Position numbers and translations under genes: made by a program. The notes under the pieces are model-generated. The model did not search any database, was not told where the DNA came from, and saw nothing but the letters and a program-made list of their open reading frames with translations. From Halichoerus grypus (Eukaryota > Chordata > Mammalia > Carnivora > Phocidae), in contig NC_135723.1 of NCBI RefSeq assembly GCF_964656455.1, positions 1,302,001-1,366,000 on the forward strand: a DNA stretch of 64,000 nucleotides, read 5' to 3'. Shown in pieces: positions 1 to 12,700 of the stretch (within the stretch, counting starts at the first letter, position 1; every line of letters begins with the position of its first letter).

Positions 1-1350
1 ATCCAACGGAGGAAGGACAGTCTTCCCAGTAAATGGTGCTGGGGCCATTGGTTCTTCATTGGAGAACAAGGAGCCTCAACCTAAATCTCATGCCTTATGC
101 AAAAGTAAACTCAAAATGGTTCAAGGACTTCAGTGTAAAATATAAAACATAAAACTTTTAAGGAAAAAACCCAGTGGAACAGCTTAAGGATTGAGGCTAG
201 GCACAGATCCGAGACCTGACATGAAAAGCAGAATCCATAATTTGAAAAGCTGATAAATTGGGCTTCATCAAAATTAAAAGTCTTTGCTCCACAGAATCAA
301 GTGAGATGATAAAAGGACAAGCTATAGATTTGCAAGATGGTAAATATTTGCAAAGCACATATCCGGTGCAGGACTAGTATCTAAATATAAGAAGAACTCT
401 CCAAAGTTATCAATAAAAGAAGAAAAGTAGCCCAATTAGAAAAGAGGCAAAATCCACGGAGGGATGTGTCATCAGAGAGGACATATGGATGGCAGGTAAG
501 CACATGAAAAGACATTCAACATCATGAACCTTCGGGGAAGTGCCAGCTAAAACCACATTGAGGTGTCATCACACACTTATCAGATGAAAAAAATAAAAAG
601 TGTGATAGTAGGAAAGCCAGTGAGGATACAGAAAGACTGATCACATATCTTACTGATGGGAATGTAAATTATAGAGCCACTCTGGAAGAAAGCTTGACAC
701 TTTTTAATAAAATTAAACATACAACTACCACCTGACTCAGCGTTTTCGATTTTGGGCATCTCTCCGAGAATAATGAAAACCCACATTCATACAAAAACTT
801 GTACATAAATATTTATAGCAGCTTTAGTAGTAATAGTCCCAAACTGAAAACAAACCAGATGCCCTTCAATCTGCGAATGGTTAAACCAACCATAAAAGAT
901 CCATTCCACTGAGTGCTGCTGGATCATATAAAGGAAAGAGCTATTGATATGCACACCAACTTAGATCAGTCTCCAGAGAATAAGCATGCTGAGTGGAAAA
1001 GGCCAATCCCCAAAGGTTACAGATTGGATGATTCCATCTATATATGATTCTAGAAGTGAAAAAATTATAAAAGTGGAGAACAGACTAGTGGCTGTCAGGG
1101 ATTAAGGAGGGAGTGGGCGGGAGGGCAGTGGATGTGATGACGATCTTGCAGCATGCAGGGTCCCTGTGGGGATGGCATATTCTGCATCTTGACTGTATCC
1201 ACGTCAGAACTGTGGTTGGGATATTTTACTGTGGTTTTGCAAGATGTTACGTTTGGGGGAAACTGGGTGATCAATACATGAGATCTGTGCATTGGTTTTT
1301 ATCATAACTGTATGTGAATCTATAATTATTCCAAAATAAAAAGTTTAATT
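1..1350 (+). mobile_element. LINE-1 3' portion, old, sense
   Basis: This segment reads like the degraded C-terminal part of L1 ORF2 followed by the 3' UTR. Recognisable phrases are the stretch around 265-300 (GGCTTCATCAAAATTAAAAG), the 'gaaaagacattcaacatcatg' region near 505-530, and the 3' UTR-like 'agtggctgtcagggattaaggag' near 1088. It closes with an A-rich end around 1330-1350. All frames are broken by stops, so no protein can be made. The element runs off the left edge, so its true length is unknown. Many substitutions suggest an old mammalian L1M subfamily, not a recent carnivore L1. The subfamily name is not certain. Confidence 0.75.
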
Positions 1351-1379
1351 ACAAACAAAGACAGTGATTGTAGGATTGG

Positions 1380-2620
1380 GTAAAAAAGCAAGACTCAACG
1401 ATATGCTACTTACATAAAATGTGCTTTAAGTATAAAGACACAGATTGGCTAAGGGTTAAAGGACGGGTAGGCTTTACCTAACTCGTCAGAGGAAAGCTGG
1501 AGTGGCTCTGGATCAAAGTCGACTTCATAGCAAGTAGTAAAATCAGGAATAAAGAGAATTTCATATCGATACAGTATCATTCAATCAAGAAAATATAATG
1601 ATCTTAAATTTTTAGGCACCAAATAACAGACTTTCAAAATCGATAAAGCAGAAAGCTTGAGAACTGCAAGGAGAAATAGACAAAGTCACAATTTATATTT
1701 CAACAGCTTTCACCCAATAATTGATAGGAAAAAAAATCCAATAGAAAATTAGTAAGGATTTGGAGAATTGTAGAACATTATTAGTAAACTTTTTCAAGTG
1801 CACTTGGCACGTTTACCAGGGTGGACCGTGTTGTCAGCCAGAGGTCAGCCAAGTGTGGATGTGTCCAACAGTGACTAAGATCAATCTTCGAGAAATTAAA
1901 CAAGATCCAAGTAAATAGACAGCTGCGCCGTGTTTACTTATGGGAAAACCCGCTGTTGTGAATTCTCCGAAAATTCACCCATGGCTTCAGTGCAATGTCA
2001 ATCAAAATATCAGTGGTCTTCTGTGGAAACTGGAAAACTGATTCTCAATTTCGTGTGACTGTGCAAAGAATCTAGAAAAAAACAACTTTACAGAAGACCA
2101 CTGTTGGAGAGATTCCACTCCCCAGCTTCACACCTTGTTTTAAGCCTAGAGTAATCAAGAGCGTGTGGTATTGGCATCAGGAGAGATCCGTCAATGAACC
2201 CAAAATAGACCACCCCGTAGGAATACAGTAGATTTATTTTCTACAGACGAGAACGGGCAGTGCAGTGAAGGGAGAATTTATTAACTTTCCAACAAGTATG
2301 CTAGAACGAGTGGGTATCCATACACCAAAAAATAAACTTTTTGCATACAATATGCAAGAATTAACTCAAAATTGATTATAAACTTAGCTGTAGAACACAC
2401 AGCTTCAAGGAAGACGCTTGTGAGCCTGGGTGAGGCAAGAATTTCTTAGAAACAAAACAAGCCGCTAGAGGAAAGATACATAAATTAGACTTCATTAAAA
2501 TTAAGAACTTGTGGAGAAAGTATTTATAAATCATATATATGATAAAGGGCTCAATACTAATAAAACTTCAAAAATGGTTAAACATGTAAACTTCACTAGG
2601 GAAGAAATATGGAGAGACAA
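1380..2620 (+). mobile_element. LINE-1 ORF2 fragments, old, sense
   Basis: A second run of L1-like sequence in the same orientation as the one before it. Around 1490-1540 it has the wording of the L1 ORF2 segment encoding 'AGVALISKVDF', here as 'aaagctggagtggctctgg'. Around 2165-2500 it follows the C-terminal ORF2 region ('tggtattggcatcagga', then 'ttagacttcattaaaattaag'). The reading frames are destroyed by stops and indels. It may be the same insertion as 1-1350 after rearrangement or an independent copy. The right edge is set where similarity fades and is approximate. Confidence 0.6.
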
Positions 2621-4590
2621 AGGAGAACTAAAAGCCCACAGAAGTCTGGGGGAGAGACTGGGTGGGCCACGAGGGAACCCCAGTGTGTTACCTGTGCACC
2701 TGTCCACGATGGAAGACACTCCCTGCTCAGCGCTGACAGGATGTGGTGGGCATGTGGGTGGGGTACGAGTGGGGATGGGTGACAAAGTAGCATGGGCTCC
2801 ATCACTCCTGACCTTGGAAAGCCTTTCTGATGATCTAACCAGGGCTTAACCCAAATCGTGAGTCCACCCCTCTGGATAGCTTCCTCCATCAGCCGGGCAT
2901 GATCCCTAACTGACGAGATATTACACGTTTCAGAGACAAGATACTTGCACTTCGTTATGCTAAGTAGGAAAAGCCATAATGCATTCTTAGGGCATCAAAG
3001 ATCCCAGCCAGGCTCTCAAGGTCTGCGGCCACCCTCTTATGCACCAACATAAAACTCCGGCAAATACTTTAGGTGAACAAGAACCATGTGGAACACCAAC
3101 CATCCTCCGTTCAGCACATTTAGTATGTGGGTCCCCGTGTGCATCCCGGGACAAGAGCTTCTAGACCTCTGTGTGCTCTTGCCGGGTTGGGGAAGGGGAT
3201 TGATTCAGGTTTCTAATTCAGATGGTTAATTGTGGGTCAAGCTTTCATTGCAAGTTGTTGGAGCAAATGCTTTTCTGCGACGAGCCTTTGGAGAGAGAGC
3301 TGATCAGCTTCCCCTCCAAACCGCAAGCGGCTGTGCGTGGGGCACCTTCCAGTGCGCCCTGTGGTCTCCACCACCAGGTACGCCTGGCCCCAGGGACGGG
3401 CACATGCAGGCGGAGCCGCTGAGAGACTCAGAGCTGAAATTATTACCATTCCTCATATCTCCGTGTTTCCGGATGCCAGAGAGCAGTCTAAAATGTAGCC
3501 ACATGACAAGAGAGCAACGAGAAATGTAGCCACTTATAATCCCGGTTTCCCTGTTCTCCAACCAGGCTTTAAAAAAAAAATGTGCCTGGAAACCTGAACT
3601 TGGCCCTGTCTGCCTTTGCAAGCAGTGTGTGTGGTTTCCCCCAGAGGGATCCGCCAACTTCTCAGCCCGCAGCTGGGAGGGCAGGGCTGGAGGGCACCAT
3701 CCCCGTGTGGCCGGCGCACCTGCCCAGGGGCCCCCGAAGTCCCTGTAGCCTGTCCTGCTGCCTCTGGGGCCCCAGTGCGCACACCTGTCCCTCTTCTGTT
3801 CTCTCTTTCCCTCTCCCACGCCAGTTCAGTGGATACCAGTGCTCCAGCGAGGAATGTGGACCCAGTGCACCCATAAATAAACGACCGCTGCTAGTCCTAG
3901 GGAAGGGGGTGCAGGGTGAGGCCTCCAGGTGGCCTGAGCAAGGAGAAGGCAGTTGAGGTGGAAAGGGGAGAGGGAAAGTTGCTGGCAGAGGGAAGCGCCC
4001 AGAAATGCCAGGAGGGGTTTCCGGCTCCTTGGGGCCCTGTGGACCTAGGTTGGCTGCCCAGGTTCAGGGCCTCCCCGTCCTGCCCCTTCTGACCCCTCCT
4101 TGTCTCCTCCCTGTGCTGAGCTCTCACTTCTTCCCGGCTGTCACACCAGACCTCCCCACTGAGCCCCAAGCCGCAGGCCCTCGCTGACCCCCCACACACC
4201 CAGAGCCCTTGATCTTCCACCTTAGCCTGTGGTCCCAGCCAACCTGGCATCCTGAGCGCTGCCCCGCCCCCAGCAGACACCCCACCTCTCCAGGCCCCCC
4301 CCACACCCCCGTTGGACCCGCCAAAGACGCCCCTGTGCTCACAATGCAAAACTCAGGCTCCCAGTGACATTTTCAAATCACATTTGTGAATTTTACTAAT
4401 TTCCGGGAATGAGGCTAAATCAATTGAATGCCTTCTCCTACTACGTCCTGCGTTAATTTACTTCTTTTGCATATTTGAGAGCACATGTCTTAGTCACGTT
4501 TACAAAGTTTGCTCCTTCTGCTCTCCTCTTCTACACCACTGTTCTGTCCACACTTTTAAAATGCGTCTATGGAGAATGTAAACCCGCCAA
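2621..4590. other. unassigned, moderately GC-rich, no gene recognised
   Basis: No transposon, RNA gene or coding exon could be recognised. Open frames of up to about 170 codons occur on both strands near 3300-3960, overlapping one another in several frames. That is typical of stop-poor GC-rich sequence. Their translations are rich in P, G, R and S and show no domain. A short direct repeat, 'aaatgtagccac', occurs near 3491 and 3522. Confidence 0.5.
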
Positions 4591-4600
4591 ATTTGCTCTT

Positions 4601-4676
4601 TGTTTGTTTGTTTGGCTATTTTTGCTATAAATGCTGGCGCTGTCTCTTTGTTTTGTTTGTTTGTTTGTTTGTTGTT
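4601..4676. repeat. (TTTG)n microsatellite, interrupted
   Basis: Two TTTG tracts, near 4601-4612 and 4647-4673, are separated by unrelated bases. They are followed by a T run and then by 'ggctttatttttcaaagg'. Such tracts often derive from the A-rich tail of a reverse-oriented retroelement, but no attached element body was recognised. A 12-base C run follows at 4800-4811. Confidence 0.7.
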
Positions 4677-4904
4677 TTTTAAATAGGCTTTATTTTTCAA
4701 AGGAGGGTTTCTTTGCAACCGGTGTTCCCCAGAAGTGGTTTGAGGTCGGGTGCTTCTTGCATAAGTACCTGTGGTGATCTCCGTTCCAGGAGGGGACTAC
4801 CCCCCCCCCCCATGGAGTAATATGTGGGGGGAGCTGCTGTTTTCACACTTTGTGTAACTGGGTGTTGACACGTCAGTAGGAACAATGTGAGTAATTAGCG
4901 TCTA

Positions 4905-5085
4905 CACAGCTCACTCCCTGTGGGCGCTGCTCCAAGAACTTACGTTACCTCAGTTAACCCAACACCTCCCTCCACCCTACGGTGCTCCTGTCCTCGGAAG
5001 ACAAGGAGGCAGATGTGGGGATTTGCCCGAGGACCCTCTGCTAACTGCAATGGGGTTTGAATCCACATTGCCCTGTTTCACGTGC
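4905..5085 (+). mobile_element. MIR SINE, ancient
   Basis: The order of landmarks matches a sense-strand MIR: a 'ctgctccaagaacttacgt' segment, 'cctcagttaacccaacacct', a degraded 'gacaaggaggcagatg', 'gatttgcccgagga', and 'tttgaatccacattgcc' at the end. These correspond to the MIR core and the region around the tRNA-like B box. Heavy divergence is expected for MIR. Boundaries are approximate. Confidence 0.6.
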
Positions 5086-5466
5086 ACCAAGTATTTAACT
5101 TAATTTTTCTGAGTATTTTTACTGAGGTACAATTCACATGCAGTAAAATGCAGAAATTTTAAGTGTACAGCTTCCCGAATGTTGATGTATCATATACACA
5201 CATCTCTGCAGTCACCCCCAAATATTGCCCTCACTCAGCAAGTTCCGTCCTGCCCCTTTGAAGTCAACCACCCCCACCATCAGAGACAGCCACTGCCCTG
5301 AGTGTTTCGGTTGATTTTGTCTGTTCTAGAGACAGTTTGAGTCTGGCTACTTTTGCTCAAATGTGGGGTTCATCTTGCCGTGTGTATCCATAGCTTTTGG
5401 GTTTTACTGCTGAGTGCTATGCCATTTTATAGATATAAGGTGTTTTATCTAATTGTCTCCTTTTTT

Positions 5467-5550
5467 TGCTTGGGATTCTCCCTCTGCCCCTCCCCACCCT
5501 GCTCTCTCGTTCTCAAATAAATAAATTAATTAATAAAATCTCTAAAAAAA
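5467..5550 (+). mobile_element. CAN-SINE 3' fragment, older subfamily, sense
   Basis: Only the 3' half is present: 'tgcttgggattctccctct', a 'gcccctccccaccctg' tract and a tail of AAATAAAT-type repeats ending in an A run at 5544-5550. The wording is that of an older carnivore SINE rather than the younger copies elsewhere here. The tRNA-like head is absent. It lies directly beside an antisense head fragment. Confidence 0.65.
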
Positions 5551-5569
5551 TATGTTAACGTTTCCTTAT

Positions 5570-5664
5570 TGTTTTAGTAATCTCCACACCCACATGGGGC
5601 TCGAACTCATGACACTGAGATTAAGAGTCACATGCCTCACTGACTGAACTGGCCAGGCGCCCCC
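5570..5664 (-). mobile_element. CAN-SINE 5' head fragment, antisense
   Basis: Read on the minus strand this begins with a GGCGCCTGG-like head and carries the tRNA-like half with its B-box region ('catggggctcgaactcatg' on the plus strand). The CT-rich body and A-rich tail are missing. Its 'ggctcgaactcatgacactg' wording fits the older subfamily of the neighbouring tail fragment. Together the two pieces look like an inverted or two-event insertion. Confidence 0.65.
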
Positions 5665-8243
5665 ACACTGCGGCTCTAATCTGCGGTTCCCTGATGACTA
5701 AAGATGCTGAGCATTGTTAGCCTTCCTTGATAATTTGGTTTTCTTTCTCTGTCAAGCGTCTGTTCAAGTTTCTGCAAATTTTAATGTGTTTCTTGTCATT
5801 TTCTTTGTAATGTATGAATTATTTATATATTCTTTAGGAATCTTTTCCAGATATACGTCTTGCAGATATTCTCCCCTAGTCAACAGCTGGTCTTTTTATT
5901 ATCTTAATGGTGTCCTTTTATGAGCAGAATGTTTGAGATTTTGATAAAGCCTAAATTTCAATTTTTAAACATTTTAAAATTGTTTTTGGTTTTGGTTAGT
6001 GCTTTAATGACCTGAGTAGGAAAACTCTGCAAAGCACTGAAATTGCAAAGATACTCTTTTCTTACTTCTTTTAGAGGTTTTATATTTTATTTTATGTTTT
6101 AGAGGTTTTATCTTTTAGCTTTTACATAGAAGTCCATGACACATTCCAGTTCTCTGTGTGTGTGTCGGGGGCTAAGACGGAGCTATGTCTATTTTCCACT
6201 GTGGGATTATCCGCTAGTTTTGACACTTTTCTTTAAAAGTCTATCATTTTCCCCAATGAATGCCTTTGGCAACATTGTCACAATCTTTTGACTGGAGATG
6301 TTTTGATCTGTTTTGAGGTCCTTTATTTCATTCCATTGATCTGTTTGTCCATCCTTCATTGTCAGACTTAATTAGAGGGTGTAAATTCTCCTAATTTGTT
6401 CCTTCCCACCATTGTTGTTCTGCTATTCTGATACATTTGCATTTCCATAAAGTGTGAGATTACCTTACCAAGTTAGCCATTATGCTGCTGGGGTTTTTAC
6501 TGGAAATGTGTTGAATAAACACACTTATTTGGGGGCAAAGTTTACCTTAATTGAATCTTCCAACACATGAGCTTGATATGCATTTCCATTTATGTAAGTC
6601 CTCTTTCATTTTTCTCTGTTATGTTTTATAATTTGTAGCATAGAAGTCTTGCACATATTGTTAATTTATTCTTATGTATTTCATGTTTTCCTGGTATGCT
6701 GTACAGTATTTTTTAAAAATCCTGCAAAGTTTTATTTTTGTATGTGCTTCAGTCTTTGCCTGATGAGACTAGTCAGGACTTCTGTCCGGTGTACTGTTGC
6801 AAGGAGTGGCCCCATAACTGTAACTCCTCTCAGCTGTTACTTGTCTGAAAAGTGTCTTTATTTTAACTTCAAATGCACAGAAGAGCCTGGCAGGCAAGGA
6901 ATGCAAATGTATCCATTTGTGGGAGAAGTGTACCAGCTGAAAAATGCAGACAGAATCTTCAGGAACATCGCTGCCCAAGGGAGCTCCCGCTTGGTGCTTG
7001 TTTTCTTCTTGTAACACTTGCAAGATACTGTTCCACTTTCTTCTGGTTTGCAATGTTTCTGCTAAGAAGCAAGCGTTCATCTTCAACTTTGGTCACCTGG
7101 ATGTTTAATTTTTTTCTCTGGTCGCTTTGAAAATCTTCTTTATCTCTGGATTGCAGCAATTTTATTATGATGTGCTTTGCTCTGCTGTGGGTGTGTGTGT
7201 TTATCTTTTTGTGACTGACTGAGATTCTTGTATATGTGGAAAGACAACTTTTATTAAATTTGGAAGAAAAGAATTGGCCATTATTTCAAATATTTCTTTC
7301 CTCCCTCCTTCTGGGACTCGAGATATCACTGTGCTGGGCCACTGGCTACCGTCCGCAGCTCAGTGAGTGTTTTGAAGTGGTTCAGCCTTTTCTCCCCTCT
7401 GTTCTTCTGCAGCTACCGACCTGCTGTTCACTCCATCCCGTGATACTTTTTTACTGTAGACATGGTGTTTTTTGTCTCTAGAAGTTGCATTGACTTTTTT
7501 TTCTCCTTCAATTTCTCCTTTTATTATGTTCATGCTTCACTTTAAATAATTGAACATACTCATGAGAGCTTCCTCTTCGTCTCTGGCATCCATGGTTTTC
7601 TAGGATCCGCATTAACTAATTTTTCTTTTCTGGTTATGGCTCACTGTGCTTGGCTTTCTCATATGACTAATAAGTTTCAGCTGAATGCTGGAAATTGTGA
7701 ATGCCACGTTCTTGAGTGACGGGATTTTGACTTCTTTCTTTCAAGTGTGTTGAGTTTTGTTTTGACAGGCACTGAATTGCTTGAAGATTATGAGCTTTGT
7801 TAGAGTGGATCTAATTTCGCCTGCAGAGTGAAGCATGACTGTCTGGCATCTCTGAGGAATGCCTGGGCTGGGAATGTGCCATAAGGAAGGGCACGGTAGG
7901 CAGCCATGTCCACGAAGATTCGCTCCGTGTTTTCAGGTGGTGCGTGTCTTCCCAAGGTCATGGATGGACTCCTGGTTTGCTTTTCGGACTTCTCTACTGC
8001 TTTTGAGGGTTGGCCATTCCCTCCTGGAAATGCTCTCCTGCCTCAGCTTCCTCAGATCATCTTCTCCTCCTCCTTCTCCTCCTTCTTCGTATCTTCTCTA
8101 TGTGGCTGAATTCCTCTGCCACTAATTTTAAACATACATTTTCCTTAAGAATAACTTCAAGGTCTATTAGGAGCATCTATCACCGGTCCATAGTATTCCT
8201 CAAATCAATGTTTTCACCTCGTGTCTCTCTCTTCGATTCCACA

Positions 8244-8641
8244 CCTGTACTCCAGGATCCTGTAAAAATCCCTTTGGAAACTTCCTTTATCTCCACCCCC
8301 CCCAAGATATATGTTAACAATCACCCCCCACCCCAGCATATGGCCCCTGATATACATCTGAAGGGTCTCATGACTAAGGTTTTATTAGACGGTAATTAAT
8401 GACCTTTTCCCGACAATAGCTAGCCCCTCAAGGTCCTGGAAACCTTGCTTCCAAATTCCTTAGAGACTCACACTGTCTCTAACCCCCTCCCAACTTGAAA
8501 GTATATAACGGGCCACCCTTCATGAACCCCGTGCGGCTCTTTCTGCCCATGGGTCCTGTCCCCATGCTTTATTAAAATCACCTTTTTGCACCAAAGACAT
8601 CTCAAGCATTCTTTCTTGACTGTTATTTCTGAATCCTAACA
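8244..8641 (+). repeat. 5' LTR, truncated in U3
   Basis: It aligns with the 3' LTR from 'ggatcctgtaaaaatccc' at about 8255 through to the CA end near 8641. It contains a TATA-like tatataac at 8502-8509 and an ATTAAA polyadenylation-type signal at 8571-8576. The first roughly 165 bases found in the 3' copy (14,495-14,660) have no counterpart here. Upstream is sequence unrelated to the LTR, so this copy is 5'-truncated and cannot show the original target duplication on this side. Confidence 0.75.
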
Positions 8642-8690
8642 TCATTTCCTACATCATTTGGTGTCCACAAAAGGACTCAGTCTTCTCATC
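8642..8690 (+). other. probable primer-binding-site region of the provirus
   Basis: The sequence directly after the 5' LTR end should hold the tRNA primer-binding site. A candidate TGGTGTCCACAAAAGGAC begins at 8659, about 17 bases after the LTR end. A short duplication (tcatttcc.taca / tcatttgg) lies in between. The first bases, TGGTG, fit several tRNA 3' ends, but the rest does not match any primer well enough to name the tRNA. Confidence 0.35.
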
Positions 8691-9659
8691 TGGACTCTGA
8701 GCTTCGGTGCCCACTTGGTGAGTACTTTCTCTCCTCTTCCTTTACTCTCATTTCTGGGGCTCTTCAAGGAGTATGGTCTGGTCTTACTGGAATACTTCCA
8801 TGCCAATTGCTCAGACTGCAATCCTCTAGCCCGTGACTACTCTACGGGGAGGAGAAAGTCTGCCTTTTTGCTGGAAGTTAGTACCTGGCCGGGATGGTAA
8901 TAAGATCCAGAAACTTGATGCCCTCTCTTTATCCTGTCCTTATACAAAGTTGTCTGTCTTGGGCATGGGACAGCCACCTACGTCACCAGGACGACTGCCA
9001 ATCTTAAGACTCCCATGTGAGGTTTCCTCCTGATTGATCTAATGTGATCCCCTTCACATCCCTGGTCTAGCTACTTCTGGCCGCGGGACCTCCACTGGGA
9101 GCTGGCCAAAACTAGTACCCGATTGAATTAAAACCCACCTGGGGACCGTTTCCTAGGGAAGTTGGCTGTAAGGACTACATGTGTTGGAATGTCGCTTAGA
9201 TCGTGATGGATTTCCACCATTACTGTTTTTCATCAATGTCCTCTACTAACTCCTTAAATTACAACATTGTGTGATTTCCCCTTGTAAAACTTTTCTAGTG
9301 TTCTCCATGGGTTAAAAATGGCAGATTCTTCACAGCACGGCATAGTCTTTATGGCATGGTCTTCGTGGCAAGGCAAGACAAGGCACGGTATCTTGGTCCA
9401 TAGGTCGGCACCCATCTGTAGCCTGGATTGCAACGGGGAAGCAGGGGGGATGCTAGCATCCCTCCTCCAGGGTCTTTATGGTGGTGGTGGTCATAACGAT
9501 TTTGTTCGGGGGACGCCTCAGGTCACTTTGACACCAGGAACCTCTGACATATCCTGCATGGGACACCACCTGGGAGTCGGGGGGGGGGGGCGCGGATTTT
9601 CTAGGTAATGGACCTTCTCTTTTCTTCAGTTTCCAAGGACTCTTCCTTGGGAAGAGTTA

Positions 9660-9683
9660 TATCTATATATCTCTATTTCTATC

Positions 9684-9728
<45 letters not shown>
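9660..9728. repeat. (CTAT)n microsatellite
   Basis: An irregular TATC/CTAT start at about 9660-9680 leads into roughly 12 uninterrupted CTAT units at 9682-9728. It lies within the internal part of the endogenous retrovirus, so it arose or expanded after integration. An uninterrupted tetranucleotide of this length is likely to vary between individuals. Confidence 0.9.
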
Positions 9729-9729
<1 letters not shown>

Positions 9730-12700
9730 GGGTTATATCTCTCCTGCAGGAAACAGGGCAGATGGATGGAGGTACTGTAGGTCCAGCCCCGCATGGCCCT
9801 AAATCAGGACTCCCACCTAAGGGCCTCTTGCAGAACATCTGTCCATTTAACCAGGCCAGTAAACTCCCTCCTGATGTATTGCATAATAATGGCCTAAATA
9901 GGCCTCTTAAACCCAGGTTGCAGGAGGAAACACGGGCCCTCCCTAACGAAGGGGACACTGACCCTCTTTCACTGTTCCTCCTCCTAATAGATGTGGGGGC
10001 TTCTCCCTCATTCATTTCCTGGGTTCATGGCTATAATTGGAGCCAGCTGTGGTTAGTCTACCTCAGGACGGGGTCTTTAAGGAATATTCCCAAGCAGCTG
10101 CCGAAACTCCTTTTGTTTTGGGGGAGTTCCCCGTCTTCTCCCGCCTGATATGGACTGCATATTTCCAGTTTGGTGGAAAAAAACATGGTATCTGCTCCTC
10201 TCTCCCGGCTGAAAAGGTTTAGAACCAGTAATCCTCTTTCTCTGCCTTCTAGTGCACCTCACCTCTTTTGTCCCCTCCTCCCCCTCCTTCTGGTTCTGTA
10301 CCATCTTGGGTGCGGGCTGCATAACTGGTTCCTAAGTCATCCTTGGTGCGTCCTCCCCCGCTCACAGTCAAGGGCATAAAGCACCCCTCCCTGGACTGAC
10401 ACTGCTCACTCCAGATTTCCCCATGGGTGCCCCAGGTAAAAACTGACAACGGAGAACAAATTGATTGACTTTTAAGTGCCGGGTGGAACATAATCCGGTA
10501 TTTAAACAAATTCAAGTTTGTTGGTTTAGTTAAGAGAGACAGGTCTTTAGAGTTATCGGCATTAAATATGAAATTTTTATTCTACCTTGGTTTGCTGAAT
10601 GTCAAATAAGCTCATGTTATCTCTGTTGCAATTTGTCAGTGAATTGATGACTTAAGATGATGCTTAATTTTGTCTGTCTCAAGGTTTTCATGGGTAATTG
10701 TTAAGATAGCTTTCAAAGTCTTTGGTAACCTGAAACTTTAAAGTTTTGCTTGGATGATAAATTGGGATTAAATTCACTGGACGTTTAGGTCTTTTCCAAA
10801 TAGGATGGAATGCTAAAACATTGATTACCAAACGTTGGTTTGTGCTTTTGGCTTCTTATTGCAGAGAAACTAAGGATTTTTGGGTCTGTTGGAAAACATG
10901 CTTTGTGCTTAACTGATTCATAAATTTGCCGTCTAAAGAATTCTAAAGCGACAGTTCACAATTGGTTACTACTTAGTTTTCACTGGAGACTAAGGTTTCT
11001 AAGAGTTAAAATTCTGCTAAGTGTAATTAAGACTGATGAAATAAGGGAAGCAACTCTGTATATAGAAAAGTAGGAGATATGTAAGAAAAATATAAAGAAT
11101 GGGAATGCATTTTTGTTGAAGGTAAAAGGAGATAATTTTGTCCTAAATGAGATGGTTGTTTGGAGGAAAATGGCTTGGGACAAAATCTGAATACAGAGGA
11201 AAGTTGTAGAAGGTTTGTGAGGGGAAATCTTTGGAAAGGAATTTTATGTGTGGTCAGGACCGACTAAGATTGAAATGAATGGATTTTAAAGTATACTGAT
11301 ATAAGATTGAAAGTCTGCTTTCTCTCTGTTCAAAAAGACAAGTTTTTTTGGATTGTTCATCTGCTCTTGATAAGAATATGTAAACAAAGTTGTTTTCTCT
11401 TTTCTTTATCTGCCCAGAAAAACCAGTTTCTGTTTTGTCTTTATCAAGTCTTTGATGATCCGTAATCCTTCTTAGGCATGTGTTTTTAAAACTTTCTAAG
11501 GGTTTTAACAAACCTCCCTGAGATTTGAAATGTAAACGAAGTCTCTGACTAATTAAGCTTGTTGATTTGGTATGTTATGTTCTGGTACAAGGTCATCGTT
11601 TGATATTCTGAATATTGAAGTGTTCTGTCTCACAGAAATAATGAAATTTCCTTGTCAGCTACATTATAATGAACTTTCATATCAGATCTTTAACAATGTC
11701 CATTTCTGAGTTTTTGTCATTTATAGTTATTGTTCTGATGCTCTTGTGAAATGACTTTTGTCTTCAAGGAGATTTAAAAAAAGGACTTTTTTTTTGGACA
11801 AATACATGTATTTGATATCCTTAAGATCATAAAACTGAAATGGGTAAGAATTTCCAGAACTGACTAAAAAGCTTCATTCAAACTGAATAAGAATTAGTAA
11901 TATGAGACTAAATGAACTGAAGAAGATGATTATAGTTTTTGTGAGTCTTGTTTGAAAACTGCTGGTTCTCTAATGTTTACTCTAAACTAAACTTTCCTTA
12001 AGATATCTACGACTTACAGAAACTTAATAAAGTATTCATTTGTGAACAAATGGAAGCACTTAAGGTTCTCTCTACCTGAACCCCTCTGAAATTCAAAAGG
12101 TCTCATTAAGTATTCTTTCACCCATGCCCATCCTAGTTATTTGCATAAATTCAATAAGAATCTGTTCTCCTTGTAACAGGACATCATTGGAAGCATTGGT
12201 CATTTTACCAAGGCTTTGACTGGAATGTCATATTTGAGAGAGACATGCATAGACTCAGATATGACCAAACAGCTTTAGGGAACTAAGGTTGACTTTATGA
12301 AACCTGGAGCCATAAAGCCCCTTGACCTTGCTTACAGAGTTCCCAGCAGCCTCATCAGGTGAGTAGAATGTCACTTCCTGGCAGGTACAGGAACCTCAGG
12401 ATACTTTGGGGACCTCCGTGACGAGGAATTCGCCCAAATCTACAGGGATTGCAGGCATGTCTGATGGCAAGTACTTGGTTTGGCTTCTGGCCGGGAGAGG
12501 CTACAGAAAGTTCAACCTAGAGATTCCTTATAAAAGTTCCAGCAAAGCAGATACTAAAAGATCGATATGATCGATCATTACTCTTGCTGAGCTTATGTAA
12601 ATAATTAGGCCAAGTTTGTTAAAATTGGAATTCTTTTGCAAACAAATTAGTCCTGATTTGGCTGTCTCTGAAAATAAGGGTGATTTCAGAAAGAAAAACT

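Larger units (their letters stand above)
5100..8130 (-). mobile_element. LINE-1, old, antisense, interrupted by SINE pieces
   Basis: Reading rightward one goes from the L1 3' end toward its 5' side. At 5110-5410 is the antisense 3' UTR ('actgaggtacaattcacatg', then 'tgccctgagtgtttcgg'). At 5690-6760 come further 3' UTR and ORF2 C-terminal sequence ('cattccattgatctg', 'tatgcatttccatttatg'). At 7000-7860 is a block familiar from old L1M elements ('tattatgatgtgctttgct', 'ggccattatttcaaat', 'aatgctggaaattgtgaatg'). SINE pieces lie at 5467-5664. No frame survives. The segment could be two abutting L1M copies in one orientation. A related block recurs at 26,775-27,480. Confidence 0.7.

Noticed and set aside
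9318..10150. Possible gag or protease frames in the ERV interior
   Set aside because: The stretch with LLLIDVGAS near 9,980 has a superficial protease-like look, but lacks a convincing active-site context and neighbouring gag or pol similarity.
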